NCBI RefSeq assembly: GCF_000621625.1
Contig: NZ_JHXV01000005.1
Span: 186,001 to 250,000 of the forward strand
Direction: 5' to 3'
DNA length: 64,000 nucleotides
DNA from: Crocinitomix catalasitica ATCC 23190
Lineage (GTDB): Bacteria > Bacteroidota > Bacteroidia > Flavobacteriales_D > Crocinitomicaceae
Shown here one piece after another: positions 26,997 to 37,052 of the stretch. A model generated the notes under the pieces. The model was not told where the DNA came from. It did not search any database and saw nothing but the letters and a program-made list of their open reading frames with translations. Within the stretch, counting starts at the first letter, position 1. Every line of letters starts with the position of its first letter. A program made the position numbers and the translations under genes.

Positions 26997-29264
26997 CTAG
27001 AACAATCTAATTTCTGCTCTCCTATTGAGCGCATCATTGTATTCATCAACCAATTTTGACTCCCCATAAGCATTAATGGCAAACCTCTTTTTATCTATTC
27101 CTTTTTTAATTAAGTAATCAGCAATCCAATGACCTCTTTTGCTTGATAAAGCTAAATTATACTCGTCATTCGCCTGTGCATCTGCATAAGCACTTATCTC
27201 TACATTTATGCGTTCATTACTTTGTAAAACCTTCAACAACTTATTTATTGTTGCCATATCATCACTTTTAACTTCACTTTTATTCGAATCGAAATAAACT
27301 AAAATGATTTCTTTCTTAGTATTATCGCCAAGAATAAATTGAAGATTATCCTCTTCAACACTACTTAAATTATTCGCCGTTTCATAACCTAAAGGTTTAA
27401 ATGTAAAGAAACCGTCTGCCCCAATTTTTAGTTCAGCAATTTTTTTACCACCTCTATCAAAAATATATAAGGTAAAGTCATCCATTATAAAACTAGCACC
27501 ATCATCTCGTAATTTGAATAAAAGAGAACTATTCAAAGGTAAATCTCTGAACCTAAATTGCCCTTCTTTATTGGTTGGTGCTGCCGAAATTAATTCACCA
27601 CTAGTATTAAAAACATCCACTTTAAGACCTTCTCTATTTAATGTTTTATTATTATCATATTCAAAATAACCTGAAATCGTTTGAGATGTATATTCAAATG
27701 CTAAGTCATCATCCGGTCCCAGTACTAATTTATTCTGATTCGCAGGATTTAATTTTCGATAATTAAAAACACCATCTTCTCCTTTTTTTAACTGAGCAAC
27801 GACATTTCCTTTTAAATCATAAATTAATAATAAATAATCTTCATCAGATTCTGCTATTTTCAAAAGATAATTATCCGACATTGACAATTCTTTAAAATCG
27901 AAATTACCTTGTTTATCAGTTAAAGTTTCAAATTGCATTTTATCATTTTCGTCGATAAGTTCAACTTTCAAGTTAACCGGATATCTACCTGGATCATCTT
28001 CATATATTAATTGTGCAGAAAGATGACCTTGATTTAAAGCAAGATCAATCATATCTTCTGGAATCAAAGACATCGTTCCTGAATTTTCGTTCCCTAATTG
28101 CCTGAATAAAAAATCTTTCTTTTCATTACTCAAGAAAGTTGCTGCAACATCACCTTCCTTATTATATAAACGCATTAATAATTCCTCTTCAGTTAAAGCC
28201 CGTAAAGTATAGTTTCCATCAGCGTCAAGTTCTTGAAACAAGAAGTTCCCATCTTTGTCTGTTATGGTTTCGTATAAAACAAATTCATCAGAATTAACAA
28301 CCTGAACTTTAATATTACTGGCACTCCCTTCTATCTGCATGAACGAAAAATTACCAGCAATTTCATTATTAACAATAATTTCTCTATTTAAATCAAAGGA
28401 ATAAATATCATCGCTCCCTGATTTATTCGAAGAAAAATATCCCCGCTTTAAATCGTCGTGAATAAACAACGAAAAATCATCGAATTCTGAATTAATCCCA
28501 CTCAGATTTTGAACTTCTTTTTTTTGTCCATCAATCTTCCAATAAAAATCTAAGCCCCCTTTTCCACCTTCTCTATCACTCGCAAAAAAGAGTATACCAT
28601 CAATTAAAAAAGGAAACATATCGTCTGCCGAAGTATTAATCGCAGATAAATTCTCTGGAGTAGACCAAATATTACCACTTAACGTTGTTTTATAAATATC
28701 CTTACCCCCCATTCCTTCGGGAGTATCTGCTACAAAATAAAGTGTTTTTTTTGCAGAATGATAATAGGGCTGTCCGCATGAATAGGAATCAAAAGCGATA
28801 TTCAACTTCTCTGCTCGCGACCACTTATTATTAATCAATGTTGATAAATATAGCTGCATGATTTTTTCATCTCCGGTTGCAGATTTAGTTTCTTGCGCAA
28901 AGATAATTGAATCACCTGTTACACTAAAAGCTATTGATCCTGAATTTATAGTTGCCCCTAAATGCTGACTTAATAAACTAACTGCTCCGAAATTATTACG
29001 ATCGGCTTTTACTTTAGCGGTAAATATATTTGTTTGGTGATGATTCTTCCAGTTGTTTTCACCTTCCAAAAGTAAATCTGGCTCTCTATTCGATGTAAAA
29101 TAGATATGATTGTTAACTATAAACGGGTTATAGTCATGATAATTCGAATTCAGACTAATGGATTCATTAGGCGATGCCGTAATTTCAACATCAAATAATT
29201 CATATGATTGTCCATAGCTATTGCTCATCAACACCAACAATATTATTCCATAAATATACTTCAT
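26997..29264 (-). CDS. OmpA family outer-membrane protein with beta-propeller repeats, T9SS-associated
   Basis: A 755-residue protein if started at MKYIYGIILLVLMSNSYGQ, a good signal peptide one base after the preceding stop; an upstream ATG at 29339 would put the signal 25 residues inside. Residues 40-300 carry PD40/WD40-like repeats (PFLIDGILFFASDREGGKGGLD, YFSSNKSGSDDIY); the middle has several carboxypeptidase-regulatory-like repeats (TDKDGNFLFQELDADGNYTL); the C-terminus is an OmpA peptidoglycan-binding domain (ILVYFDSNKSEVK...AYADAQANDEYNLALSSKRG). Together with the adjacent PorP/SprF gene this is the architecture of T9SS-associated proteins such as PorE. Some related proteins are lipoproteins; this one has no lipobox. 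Confidence 0.9.
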   Translation of the reverse strand: MKYIYGIILLVLMSNSYGQSYELFDVEITASPNESISLNSNYHDYNPFIVNNHIYFTSNREPDLLLEGENNWKNHHQTNIFTAKVKADRNNFGAVSLLSQHLGATINSGSIAFSVTGDSIIFAQETKSATGDEKIMQLYLSTLINNKWSRAEKLNIAFDSYSCGQPYYHSAKKTLYFVADTPEGMGGKDIYKTTLSGNIWSTPENLSAINTSADDMFPFLIDGILFFASDREGGKGGLDFYWKIDGQKKEVQNLSGINSEFDDFSLFIHDDLKRGYFSSNKSGSDDIYSFDLNREIIVNNEIAGNFSFMQIEGSASNIKVQVVNSDEFVLYETITDKDGNFLFQELDADGNYTLRALTEEELLMRLYNKEGDVAATFLSNEKKDFLFRQLGNENSGTMSLIPEDMIDLALNQGHLSAQLIYEDDPGRYPVNLKVELIDENDKMQFETLTDKQGNFDFKELSMSDNYLLKIAESDEDYLLLIYDLKGNVVAQLKKGEDGVFNYRKLNPANQNKLVLGPDDDLAFEYTSQTISGYFEYDNNKTLNREGLKVDVFNTSGELISAAPTNKEGQFRFRDLPLNSSLLFKLRDDGASFIMDDFTLYIFDRGGKKIAELKIGADGFFTFKPLGYETANNLSSVEEDNLQFILGDNTKKEIILVYFDSNKSEVKSDDMATINKLLKVLQSNERINVEISAYADAQANDEYNLALSSKRGHWIADYLIKKGIDKKRFAINAYGESKLVDEYNDALNRRAEIRLF

Positions 29265-29265
29265 A

Positions 29266-30177
29266 CTATAGCGATCTAGGATTAACTGAATTATCTTTTT
29301 TAGTTTTGAGTTCAAACCCAACAAATATCTCATGCACACCGTTGGAACTTGAACTAATTTTATTTAAAAAGAAGTCGTATGAATAACCGATTCGCATAAA
29401 ATCTGTAATATTAACGTCTAATAAAAAATTTAAAGCTGATTTATTCCTTACGTTAATCCCGAACCAGACTTTTTTAAATAGAAAAGCATTTAAACCAATA
29501 TCAAGATTGGCCTCAAATTCGGCTGTTTTTTTCAATAAAAATGTAGGTTTTAGACTAAGTTTATTATTAATTTCAAACACATACCCTCCACTTAGCATTA
29601 GCAAAGGTTCTATTTCCATCACTACGCCACCGAGCTTATTGTATCTTAATTTTTGTCCAACAAAATGATTAACAGTTAATCCCAAATAATAGTTAGGTGC
29701 ATAATAATACAATCCAAAATCAAAATTTGGAACCAATGAACTTTGGGACGCACCAAGATTCAAATAATCTGTAGGATTTCTAAAAGTGAACTTAGAACCA
29801 TCTACTTTACTATTGAAAACACCTGCTCGCATAGCGATTGACAATTTACTATTTTTAAACTGCAAATGATAACCTGCTGTAAAACCTGCGAATAAATTTG
29901 AAGTTGCCCCAAGTTTATCGTTATTCAAATTAAATCCCCAAGCCAGGTTATTGTGTTTGAATTTAGAATGAACTGAAACTGTTTGAGTACTTGGAGTGTC
30001 TTCTATCCCCGTCCAACCAGTTCGGTGACTTAAAACTGAACTTAGAGAGTTTCTAGAACCGGCATAAGCTGGATTAATAACCAGTGGATTGTAAACATAT
30101 TGCGTATATAATGCATCGTATTGAGCAAAACTACTAAAGCTAAGACTAACGATAAAAAACAGTATAATTTTTCTCAT
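29266..30177 (-). CDS. PorP/SprF family type IX secretion membrane protein
   Basis: A 303-residue outer-membrane beta-barrel. The start at MRKIILFFIVSLSFSSFAQ is chosen because it gives a clean signal peptide; the ATG at 30210 would overlap the previous gene. The mature N-terminus has the hallmark (Y)DALYTQYVYNPLVINPAYAGSR, typical of PorP/SprF, which help T9SS cargo with type B C-terminal domains reach and attach to the surface. It lies between a type B cargo gene and the OmpA-like gene, spaced 8 and 1 bases, so the three form one operon. Confidence 0.93.
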   Translation of the reverse strand: MRKIILFFIVSLSFSSFAQYDALYTQYVYNPLVINPAYAGSRNSLSSVLSHRTGWTGIEDTPSTQTVSVHSKFKHNNLAWGFNLNNDKLGATSNLFAGFTAGYHLQFKNSKLSIAMRAGVFNSKVDGSKFTFRNPTDYLNLGASQSSLVPNFDFGLYYYAPNYYLGLTVNHFVGQKLRYNKLGGVVMEIEPLLMLSGGYVFEINNKLSLKPTFLLKKTAEFEANLDIGLNAFLFKKVWFGINVRNKSALNFLLDVNITDFMRIGYSYDFFLNKISSSSNGVHEIFVGFELKTKKDNSVNPRSL

Positions 30178-30185
30178 ACTTTTTA

Positions 30186-31802
30186 TTAATCTAAAATTAT
30201 TTGAATCCACCCAGAAGCTATTTTCTCACTTCCGGATGTTGCCGTAAAGAAATAAGTCCCAGCAGCTAGTTTATCTCCCCCCCCATTTGTTCCAGACCAA
30301 TAAACAGTTGAGTTGTCATAATTTTTTATCGTTTCTAACTGATCTCCCCATCGATTATAAAATACAACTTCATTCTCAGGATAATTCTCCAATAGAGGAA
30401 TATCAAAATAATCGTTAATACCGTCACCATTAGGTGTAAACGTATTATAATATTCTAAACATTGATTTTCAACGATAAACTCTGTACACTCCTCTGAATT
30501 CGCACAACCTCCAGTTCCTACAACAAAATAACTAGCATCGCCTTCAGCTGTAAATGTGATTTTTGATGTTGTTCCTATTTTTTCACCAACTAAACAACCT
30601 TCTTTATACCAAGACCATTCATTAGCATCATTTAAATCAGCATCTATTTCAAAAGTAAGCTCATCACCTTTACATGCTTTATAAGGATTTGTAGCCACAG
30701 GTTTATCCGGGTTTTTACAAGTAAACATTCTTCTGATCTTTAATTCCGTATCACAGAAAATTAATTCATCAAACTGATTATAAACCAAACCAACAGGTCT
30801 TATATCGACATCAAGCAGAGGTAAAAACTCACCATTATTCAAATAACCGGGATCTTCCTCATCATCTGACGGGGAATTTCCTGTACCTGCTATTGTTGTG
30901 ATAATTTTTGTTTCCATATCAATTTTTCTGATACGATAATTACCATGGTCACTAATAATAATATTTCCTGCGCTGTCAAAAATATATTTTGTTTGAGCAC
31001 CATTAAACTGAGCAGTTGCTGCCGGTCCACCATCACCAGAATAACCTATTTCAGTAGTACCTAAAAAATGGTAAATCAATCCGTCAAGTTCTATCACTTT
31101 AATCATGCTTTGATTATGAGTAAAATAAATACGGCCTTCTCTATCCACGAGTAATCCTGAGCTCAATTTAAGATTTGCTGCTCTTGGAGCTGTACCATCT
31201 GCAATATCCTCATCTTCTATGAGCCCTGGTGGAACGCCAGCAACTAAATAGGTATAACCACTTTCTAAATGAATCCTCCGTATTGTATTGTCTGAAAAAC
31301 TTATATAGTACAAATTTTCTTGTTGTGGATCTAAAACTACATCTACAGCATTTCGGATGGGTGTTTCAGTTGCCAAAACACCATCTTCAGGATATCCGTC
31401 AATCCCGTTACCTGCAACAATAGTAATACTGTAATCTTCTAAATCCATTTTGTTCAGCGTATATCCACGGCCAAAATCACTATTTAGACAGTAATACAAA
31501 AAGTCATTTTTATCAATTGTAATACCTGTGATTACTGAATCTGCCAAAATTTTACTTATAGTCGAATCTGATTTATTATATTTATAAAGAAATTTGTCCA
31601 AACCACCTGAGAAATAATAGTTACCTTTTGAATCCACATCTATTACAGATGGCGCTTTAATACCACTGCTAAGTGCTTTACCTGCCACAAAATAATCTGT
31701 ACCATCACCTACTATATTCTCCATGACCATATGTTGGCCAAATGACGAAGCAGGTAATAAACTTAATAATGCTATAATTAATATATGTGATAATCTATTC
31801 AT
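30186..31802 (-). CDS. NHL-repeat surface protein with T9SS type B (gliding-motility-associated) C-terminal domain
   Basis: A 538-residue protein: signal peptide (residues 1-22), NHL-like six-bladed beta-propeller repeats at about residues 40-360 (IDKNDFLYYC, DREGRIYFTHNQ, GNIIISDHGNYRIRKIDM), an Ig/PKD-like segment with two cysteine pairs, and the type B sorting domain from YYNTFTPNGDGINDYFDI through VVFYNRWGDQLETI to the end. It is the likely secreted substrate of the PorP/SprF protein encoded next. Its ligand is not evident. Confidence 0.92.
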   Translation of the reverse strand: MNRLSHILIIALLSLLPASSFGQHMVMENIVGDGTDYFVAGKALSSGIKAPSVIDVDSKGNYYFSGGLDKFLYKYNKSDSTISKILADSVITGITIDKNDFLYYCLNSDFGRGYTLNKMDLEDYSITIVAGNGIDGYPEDGVLATETPIRNAVDVVLDPQQENLYYISFSDNTIRRIHLESGYTYLVAGVPPGLIEDEDIADGTAPRAANLKLSSGLLVDREGRIYFTHNQSMIKVIELDGLIYHFLGTTEIGYSGDGGPAATAQFNGAQTKYIFDSAGNIIISDHGNYRIRKIDMETKIITTIAGTGNSPSDDEEDPGYLNNGEFLPLLDVDIRPVGLVYNQFDELIFCDTELKIRRMFTCKNPDKPVATNPYKACKGDELTFEIDADLNDANEWSWYKEGCLVGEKIGTTSKITFTAEGDASYFVVGTGGCANSEECTEFIVENQCLEYYNTFTPNGDGINDYFDIPLLENYPENEVVFYNRWGDQLETIKNYDNSTVYWSGTNGGGDKLAAGTYFFTATSGSEKIASGWIQIILD

Positions 31803-31980
31803 TCGTCAATTTGTCAGTTTTTATTTGGGACACAATCTGAAAACATTCGTACTTATACGAAGCTAATATAAGTAAATAAATAAAAAATTTAACTCGAAAA
31901 ATCAACTTAGACAAACTTGACCAGCTTAAAACCTTGATAATTAACATGTATTTTGATTTTATTAACAGTCAAATAAAATA

Positions 31981-32529
31981 TCAGTTTTTCAAATATATCT
32001 CAATAGCACCCGACCTACCCTGCTTATCTAGGTGTATACTTTCATAGGATTTGATATGTTTATTATCATCCATCAATTTATCTAAATAATATTGTAAATC
32101 ACTTTTTAAAGCACCTGCACCTATTCCATGAATGAGAATACCTTTCGGATTTTTATCACGAATTAATTTAGTGATAAACTCTTTGGAAGCGCTTATTTGG
32201 CGAACAACAATTTCAGCATTTGTCAAATGTTGATACCTATCCAATAAACGTTCGATATGCAAATCAATGACTGGTGTTTCTCTTTTTATTTTAACATGCT
32301 TTTTAGAAATAATCTCGGATTCATATATCAAGGCATCTTTAACTTCAATTGTATCATTTTCATCAAAATAGACTTGATTTAAATTAAGCGCAAGATCATT
32401 TTCAGTGTAATCCCTCGTAAAACCGTCAGCATCTTCAATCGTGATAATTGAACCAACAATTGCAATAACCTCTCCTTCTAGCGTATCATTCAATACACTA
32501 ACCCTATCCTTAACATTAAACTTACTCAT
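31981..32529 (-). CDS. Smr-domain protein (DUF2027-like)
   Basis: A 182-residue cytoplasmic protein. Residues 1-45 resemble a small SH3-like barrel (FNVKDRVSVLNDTLEGEVIAI), and residues 88-180 form a Smr domain with IDLHIERL and the core LIHGIGAGALKSDLQYYL (the usual HGxGxGxLK motif). Smr domains act as nucleases on branched DNA or on RNA at stalled ribosomes; whether this stand-alone form cuts nucleic acid is unknown. Its start overlaps the site-2 protease gene by 8 bases. Confidence 0.85.
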   Translation of the reverse strand: MSKFNVKDRVSVLNDTLEGEVIAIVGSIITIEDADGFTRDYTENDLALNLNQVYFDENDTIEVKDALIYESEIISKKHVKIKRETPVIDLHIERLLDRYQHLTNAEIVVRQISASKEFITKLIRDKNPKGILIHGIGAGALKSDLQYYLDKLMDDNKHIKSYESIHLDKQGRSGAIEIYLKN

Positions 32530-33481
32530 GATATAAATACCCTTCTAAAAGGTCAAAATTAGAAAATATGAGATGCATTGGAAAATAAATAAGTCCAGAT
32601 ATAATAATTAAGATTATGACTTTACTCATTATTGACATGTCATTTTTTGTATTGGTCTTAAGCAGCTGATTGACTTGATCCATCAGTAGTTTTTCATTTT
32701 CCCAAACTTGAAAACCTTCAGGAATGATAGATTTTATTTTTGGATTTTCATTTAGGAATACAGCCCGTATTTTCCAGTATTCAGCATCAGACAAATCCTC
32801 ATATTCTTTATTAAAGTCAATTTCTTCATCTGATAAACGGGCGTGTAGATTCATTTTTTTCTGCGTACTTCTTACTTTTAACCCCATTAACAAACCAAAA
32901 ATAGTCACAGGCCAAACTTCAAAGTATATCCCCGTTAAAATAATTAGCAGGGAAGAAATTAAAGTGAGATATAACTTTTTCTTCTCACTATTACCAAAAA
33001 ACATAACATCAATAATCCTTCCACCATCAAAAGGATCTAATGGTAGAATATTCACCACGTTGACAGCAAGAAAAAGCAAAGACAATTCGAGTAAAACCTC
33101 CATTTCCTCACCGTTAACTGCAACCGAAAAAATAGCTATACCAATTAGTAATCCAGGTAATGGCCCCATGAGGTTAATCCATACACTTTTCCATTGCGAA
33201 TCAGAAAATTTGAACCCTGCAGTTAGTTTATTCAAAAATGACATAAAAAATAAACCCTGCGTTTTTATTTTGAAGAAGAACATAATAAAATAATGCCCAA
33301 ATTCATGAACCAACAACACAAGTATTACTTCTAAAAAGAAAATATAATTAACCGACTGAAAAGCAGACAAAACCAGTACCATTAACAAAATAATGAACAA
33401 GTTTTTACCCCAGTTTAAACGCGTATTTAAGTCTGTTAATTGGGGCTTATCTGGAAAAAAGTTATCTGTATTTTCAAACAT
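32522..33481 (-). CDS. Site-2 protease family (M50) membrane metalloprotease
   Basis: A 319-residue polytopic protein with the zinc-binding motif H59-E-F-G-H63 inside a membrane helix and the second ligand region NILPLDPFDGGR with D152. It lacks a PDZ domain and has about six helices, like small S2P-family enzymes that cleave membrane-anchored regulators. A C-terminal cytoplasmic stretch is followed by one more membrane helix near residues 283-305. The substrate might be an anti-sigma protein, but nothing links it to the one at 17396. Confidence 0.85.
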   Translation of the reverse strand: MFENTDNFFPDKPQLTDLNTRLNWGKNLFIILLMVLVLSAFQSVNYIFFLEVILVLLVHEFGHYFIMFFFKIKTQGLFFMSFLNKLTAGFKFSDSQWKSVWINLMGPLPGLLIGIAIFSVAVNGEEMEVLLELSLLFLAVNVVNILPLDPFDGGRIIDVMFFGNSEKKKLYLTLISSLLIILTGIYFEVWPVTIFGLLMGLKVRSTQKKMNLHARLSDEEIDFNKEYEDLSDAEYWKIRAVFLNENPKIKSIIPEGFQVWENEKLLMDQVNQLLKTNTKNDMSIMSKVIILIIISGLIYFPMHLIFSNFDLLEGYLYHE

Positions 33482-33532
33482 TCACAAAAATTATCTCTTA
33501 AAACAATCAAAACTAAGTAATTTTATCCACCT

Positions 33533-34186
33533 ATGTTAAAGGCAACAGGAATATATAAAAAATATGGCAACCTGCCAATTCTTAAAGGAATTGATCTTGA
33601 GATTGCTCAGAAAGAAATAGTTTGTATTGTTGGAGCATCTGGAGCTGGAAAGACAACTTTATTACAAATATTAGGAACCTTAGACAGACCAGATTCTGGA
33701 GAAGTTTCAATTAATAACCAAGTTATTACTGGACTAAAAAGCAATCAATTGGCAGCGGTAAGAAATGAGAAATTAGGTTTCATTTTTCAATTCCACCAAT
33801 TATTACCTGAATTTACCGCAATGGAAAATGCAATGATCCCTGCATTATTCGGCAATAAGAGTAAAAAAAGTGCTGAAAAAGATGCCAAAGAAATTTTAAA
33901 TTATTTAGGCTTAGCTTCTAGACTCGATCATAAACCTAGTGAATTATCTGGAGGTGAACAGCAGCGCGTTGCAGTGGCAAGAGCACTTATAAATAACCCG
34001 GATATTATTTTCGCAGATGAGCCTTCAGGAAATTTAGATTCTAAAAACTCAAACGAGTTGCACGAACTATTTTTCAAATTAAGAGAAGAATTTGGCCAAA
34101 CTTTTGTGATTGTTACGCATAATCACGACTTAGCCAAAATGGCCGATCGAACATTAGAAATGAAAGATGGACTAATTATTCCGTAA
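33533..34186 (+). CDS. ABC transporter ATP-binding protein, LolD/MacB type
   Basis: A 217-residue ATPase with Walker [10 protein letters not shown] (residues 37-45), the Q-loop FQFHQLLPE, the signature LSGGEQQR, Walker [14 protein letters not shown] and the H-switch VTHNHD. The FHxLLPEFTAxEN pattern is characteristic of LolD, the ATPase that drives lipoprotein release from the inner membrane. The LolC/LolE permease genes are not in this window. It is the first gene of an operon, sharing the TAATG stop/start with the next gene. Confidence 0.85.
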   Translation: MLKATGIYKKYGNLPILKGIDLEIAQKEIVCIVGASGAGKTTLLQILGTLDRPDSGEVSINNQVITGLKSNQLAAVRNEKLGFIFQFHQLLPEFTAMENAMIPALFGNKSKKSAEKDAKEILNYLGLASRLDHKPSELSGGEQQRVAVARALINNPDIIFADEPSGNLDSKNSNELHELFFKLREEFGQTFVIVTHNHDLAKMADRTLEMKDGLIIP

Positions 34187-34938
34187 TGAATAAAACAGAA
34201 CTCAAAGACCTTCTCGAACACTATACGGACAAATATAATCAGTCGAATTTTATTAAGGACGACCCGATTTCCATTCCCCATTTATTTACTGATCCAAAAG
34301 ATATAGAATCAATTGGTTTAATTATAGCTACAATATCTTGGGGCAATCGAAAGGCAATTCTTAAGTCAGGCAATAAACTCGTGGATATTATGGGACATTC
34401 GCCGTATGATTTTATTATGAATGCGAGTCAAACGAACTTGAAAGATTTAAAATTCGTTCACCGCACATTTAATAGCAACGACCTTTCCTTTTTTATTCTA
34501 GGACTTCGCTCAATTTATCAAAACAATTCAAGTCTCGAATCTGCATTTTTAAATGGAACGACAACTAAAGATAGAATTGCTAATTTTAGGAGTCAATTTT
34601 TAGAAACTCCTCACGAATTACGAACAGAGAAACATGTTTCAAATCCATTAAAAGGATCAGCCTCGAAAAGGATTAATATGTTTTTAAGATGGATGGCTAG
34701 AAATGACAATAAAGGAGTCGACTTTGGGATTTGGTCCGAAATAAAGCCTTCAGAATTATACATACCGCTCGACGTTCATACAGGTAATGTAGCAAGAAAA
34801 CTCAATTTAATTAAACGGAAATCGAATGATTGGCTGGCATTAGAAGAATTAATGGACCAATTAAAAAAATTCGATCCTATTGATCCGTGTAAATATGATT
34901 ATGCCCTTTTTGGGATAGGTGTTAATAAAGAATTTTAA
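34186..34938 (+). CDS. TIGR02757 (DUF2400) family protein
   Basis: A 250-residue soluble protein that matches TIGR02757 by its layout: an N-terminal helix (LKDLLEHYTDKYN), DPISIPH, ATISWGNRK and a C-terminal LDVHTGNVARKL segment. The mostly helical fold with a late conserved Asp resembles the HhH-GPD DNA-glycosylase superfamily, so a DNA-repair role has been considered for the family, but its function is not established. Start overlaps the LolD-like gene by one base. Confidence 0.85.
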   Translation: MNKTELKDLLEHYTDKYNQSNFIKDDPISIPHLFTDPKDIESIGLIIATISWGNRKAILKSGNKLVDIMGHSPYDFIMNASQTNLKDLKFVHRTFNSNDLSFFILGLRSIYQNNSSLESAFLNGTTTKDRIANFRSQFLETPHELRTEKHVSNPLKGSASKRINMFLRWMARNDNKGVDFGIWSEIKPSELYIPLDVHTGNVARKLNLIKRKSNDWLALEELMDQLKKFDPIDPCKYDYALFGIGVNKEF

Positions 34939-34990
34939 TTTGATCGAATTTAAAGACCAATTTTCGAATACGTTTTAGCATATTTGTATT

Positions 34991-37033
34991 ATGAATTTTG
35001 TATATCCCAATTTCTTATGGGCATTTTTCTTACTCGCCATTCCAATTATCATTCACCTCTTTAATTTTAGGCGATATAAAACGGTTTATTTTTCCCGGGT
35101 TAAATTTTTAGAAGAAGTTATTGAAGATTCAAAATCTGGATTAAAATTAAAACATCTACTCGTATTATTCTCAAGATTATTGGCACTTTCTGCCCTTATA
35201 TTAGCTTTTGCTCAACCCTATATTCCAACGAACGATAAAAAGGCAACTGAAAACATTACTTCTATTTATATAGACAACACTTTTAGTATGCAAGCTGAAG
35301 GTCAGGATGGCAATCTTTTAAATGAAGTAAAAAATAAAGCGATAGACTTGGTTAAATCGTTAGATCAAAACGAGCGAATTAATTTGGTTACAAACGACCT
35401 GCTTTCAATTCATCAGCGATTCTATGCCAAAGCCGATATTATTGAAATGATAAAAAAAATTGATTTTTCTGCAAATTCAACCCCGCTTCAAACAGTCATT
35501 TCGATGCAATCTGATTTAATTTCGAATGCTGAAAACATTGGCAATGAAAGATTATTTCTATTCAGTGATTTTCAAAAAAGCACAAATAAACTCGAAGATT
35601 TTGAAAGTGAAAGTCTTCCCACTCACTTTTATAAAGCAGAGGTAGAACAAAATGCGAATGTTTATATCGACAGTATCTGGTTCCAAAGTCCAGTTCATCG
35701 TTTAAACTCACCTTCAGATGTTTACTTCAGAATTAAGAACAATGCTGACAAGGCACAAGACAACCTCGGTATTAAATTAAATATAAACGGAAATGAAGTT
35801 GGCATGAAACGTGTCACCATTCCAGCGAATGCCGTGATTACAGATAAAATAACTTATACAGATAGAGTTTCAGGAAGTAAAAAAGCCAAAATATCTATTG
35901 CTTCCAATCAACTCTTTTTTGACGATGAATTCTATTTCACGTACAACATTAAGGACTCAGTTAATATACTAATCGTACAAAACAAAGCTGAAGAAAATAA
36001 TAACTTATCTCAACTCTATGGTCTAAATTCATTCTACAATGCCGAAACTATCCAATCAGACATTGCTGCTCCTGAAAATTTCCACGGAAAGGAATTGGTT
36101 ATTTTTCAGAACATCAATAATTTACCGAGTGGTATAGTAAGCGTGATCGATGAAATTGTAGAAAAAGGAGGAACAGTTATGCTGATTCCAGGATCAAAAT
36201 TAAACCTGTCAAACTGGAACACCATAATGGTGAAAAATCAGCTTCCACTTTTCTCTCAATTAGACACCAATCAATTATCTGTAAACTATTTCAATCATGC
36301 CGATCCCCTATTTAGTGGTGTTTTTGAAAGCGCTCCAAAAAATTATAAAACGCCAACTATTTTTGGACAGTATCGTTTACAATCCAGCACTAGAAATAAT
36401 TATCTCAGTTTATTTGGAACGAATAAGCAAAATACTGCCGTTTTTTATACACCAGTGAAGAATGGCAAAATCATAGTCATGACTAGCCCTTTAAACATTA
36501 AATACTCAAATTTCCAAAACCATCCTTTATTTGCAACAATGATGTTGCGTATTGCAGAAACCTCGACTTTTCAGGTTCCAATCGCATATACAATTGGGGA
36601 TATGAGTAATTTCCCTTTTATTAATAAGATCGCGGAAGACAAACCGATTCACCTAGTTAATGAGGAATATAGTATTGATGTTATTCCAGAAATAATAAAT
36701 ACTGGAAATTCTCTTGTCGTCAGTTTTAATCATTTAGAAAATTATTTATCAAGAGCAGGTTTTTATTATTTAGGAGATTTAAATGAATTCAATACAAACT
36801 TAGGACTTAATTATTCTCGTGAAGAATCCGATATTTCAGCTTATGACATTGATCAAATTAAAACTAATTTTGCTAATATAGGTTGGGAGAATGCAAATAG
36901 CTTTACCACCAATCACGAAGGAACGATAGAAATAAACAGTTTAAAGGCTAATGAATACTGGAGAATTCTTTTAATTTTGGCCTTAGTATTTATAGCGTTT
37001 GAAATCTTATTATTAAAATTATGGAAAGGCTAA
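34991..37033 (+). CDS. BatA-domain membrane protein
   Basis: A 680-residue inner-membrane protein. Residues 1-75 form the BatA N-terminal domain with two helices (NFLWAFFLLAIPIIIHLFNFRRYKTVYFS and the stretch around LLALSALILAFAQPYI). The following part has a von Willebrand A-like Rossmann region (SIYIDNTFSMQAEG, a DxSxS-like metal site in altered form), then a long extracytoplasmic part, and one last membrane helix near the end (LLILALVFIAFEILLL). Related proteins occur in aerotolerance-type operons; here it sits between TIGR02757 and a dihydroorotase-like gene. Function unknown. Confidence 0.85.
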   Translation: MNFVYPNFLWAFFLLAIPIIIHLFNFRRYKTVYFSRVKFLEEVIEDSKSGLKLKHLLVLFSRLLALSALILAFAQPYIPTNDKKATENITSIYIDNTFSMQAEGQDGNLLNEVKNKAIDLVKSLDQNERINLVTNDLLSIHQRFYAKADIIEMIKKIDFSANSTPLQTVISMQSDLISNAENIGNERLFLFSDFQKSTNKLEDFESESLPTHFYKAEVEQNANVYIDSIWFQSPVHRLNSPSDVYFRIKNNADKAQDNLGIKLNINGNEVGMKRVTIPANAVITDKITYTDRVSGSKKAKISIASNQLFFDDEFYFTYNIKDSVNILIVQNKAEENNNLSQLYGLNSFYNAETIQSDIAAPENFHGKELVIFQNINNLPSGIVSVIDEIVEKGGTVMLIPGSKLNLSNWNTIMVKNQLPLFSQLDTNQLSVNYFNHADPLFSGVFESAPKNYKTPTIFGQYRLQSSTRNNYLSLFGTNKQNTAVFYTPVKNGKIIVMTSPLNIKYSNFQNHPLFATMMLRIAETSTFQVPIAYTIGDMSNFPFINKIAEDKPIHLVNEEYSIDVIPEIINTGNSLVVSFNHLENYLSRAGFYYLGDLNEFNTNLGLNYSREESDISAYDIDQIKTNFANIGWENANSFTTNHEGTIEINSLKANEYWRILLILALVFIAFEILLLKLWKG

Positions 37034-37052
37034 GACCTTAACCTATTTTATT

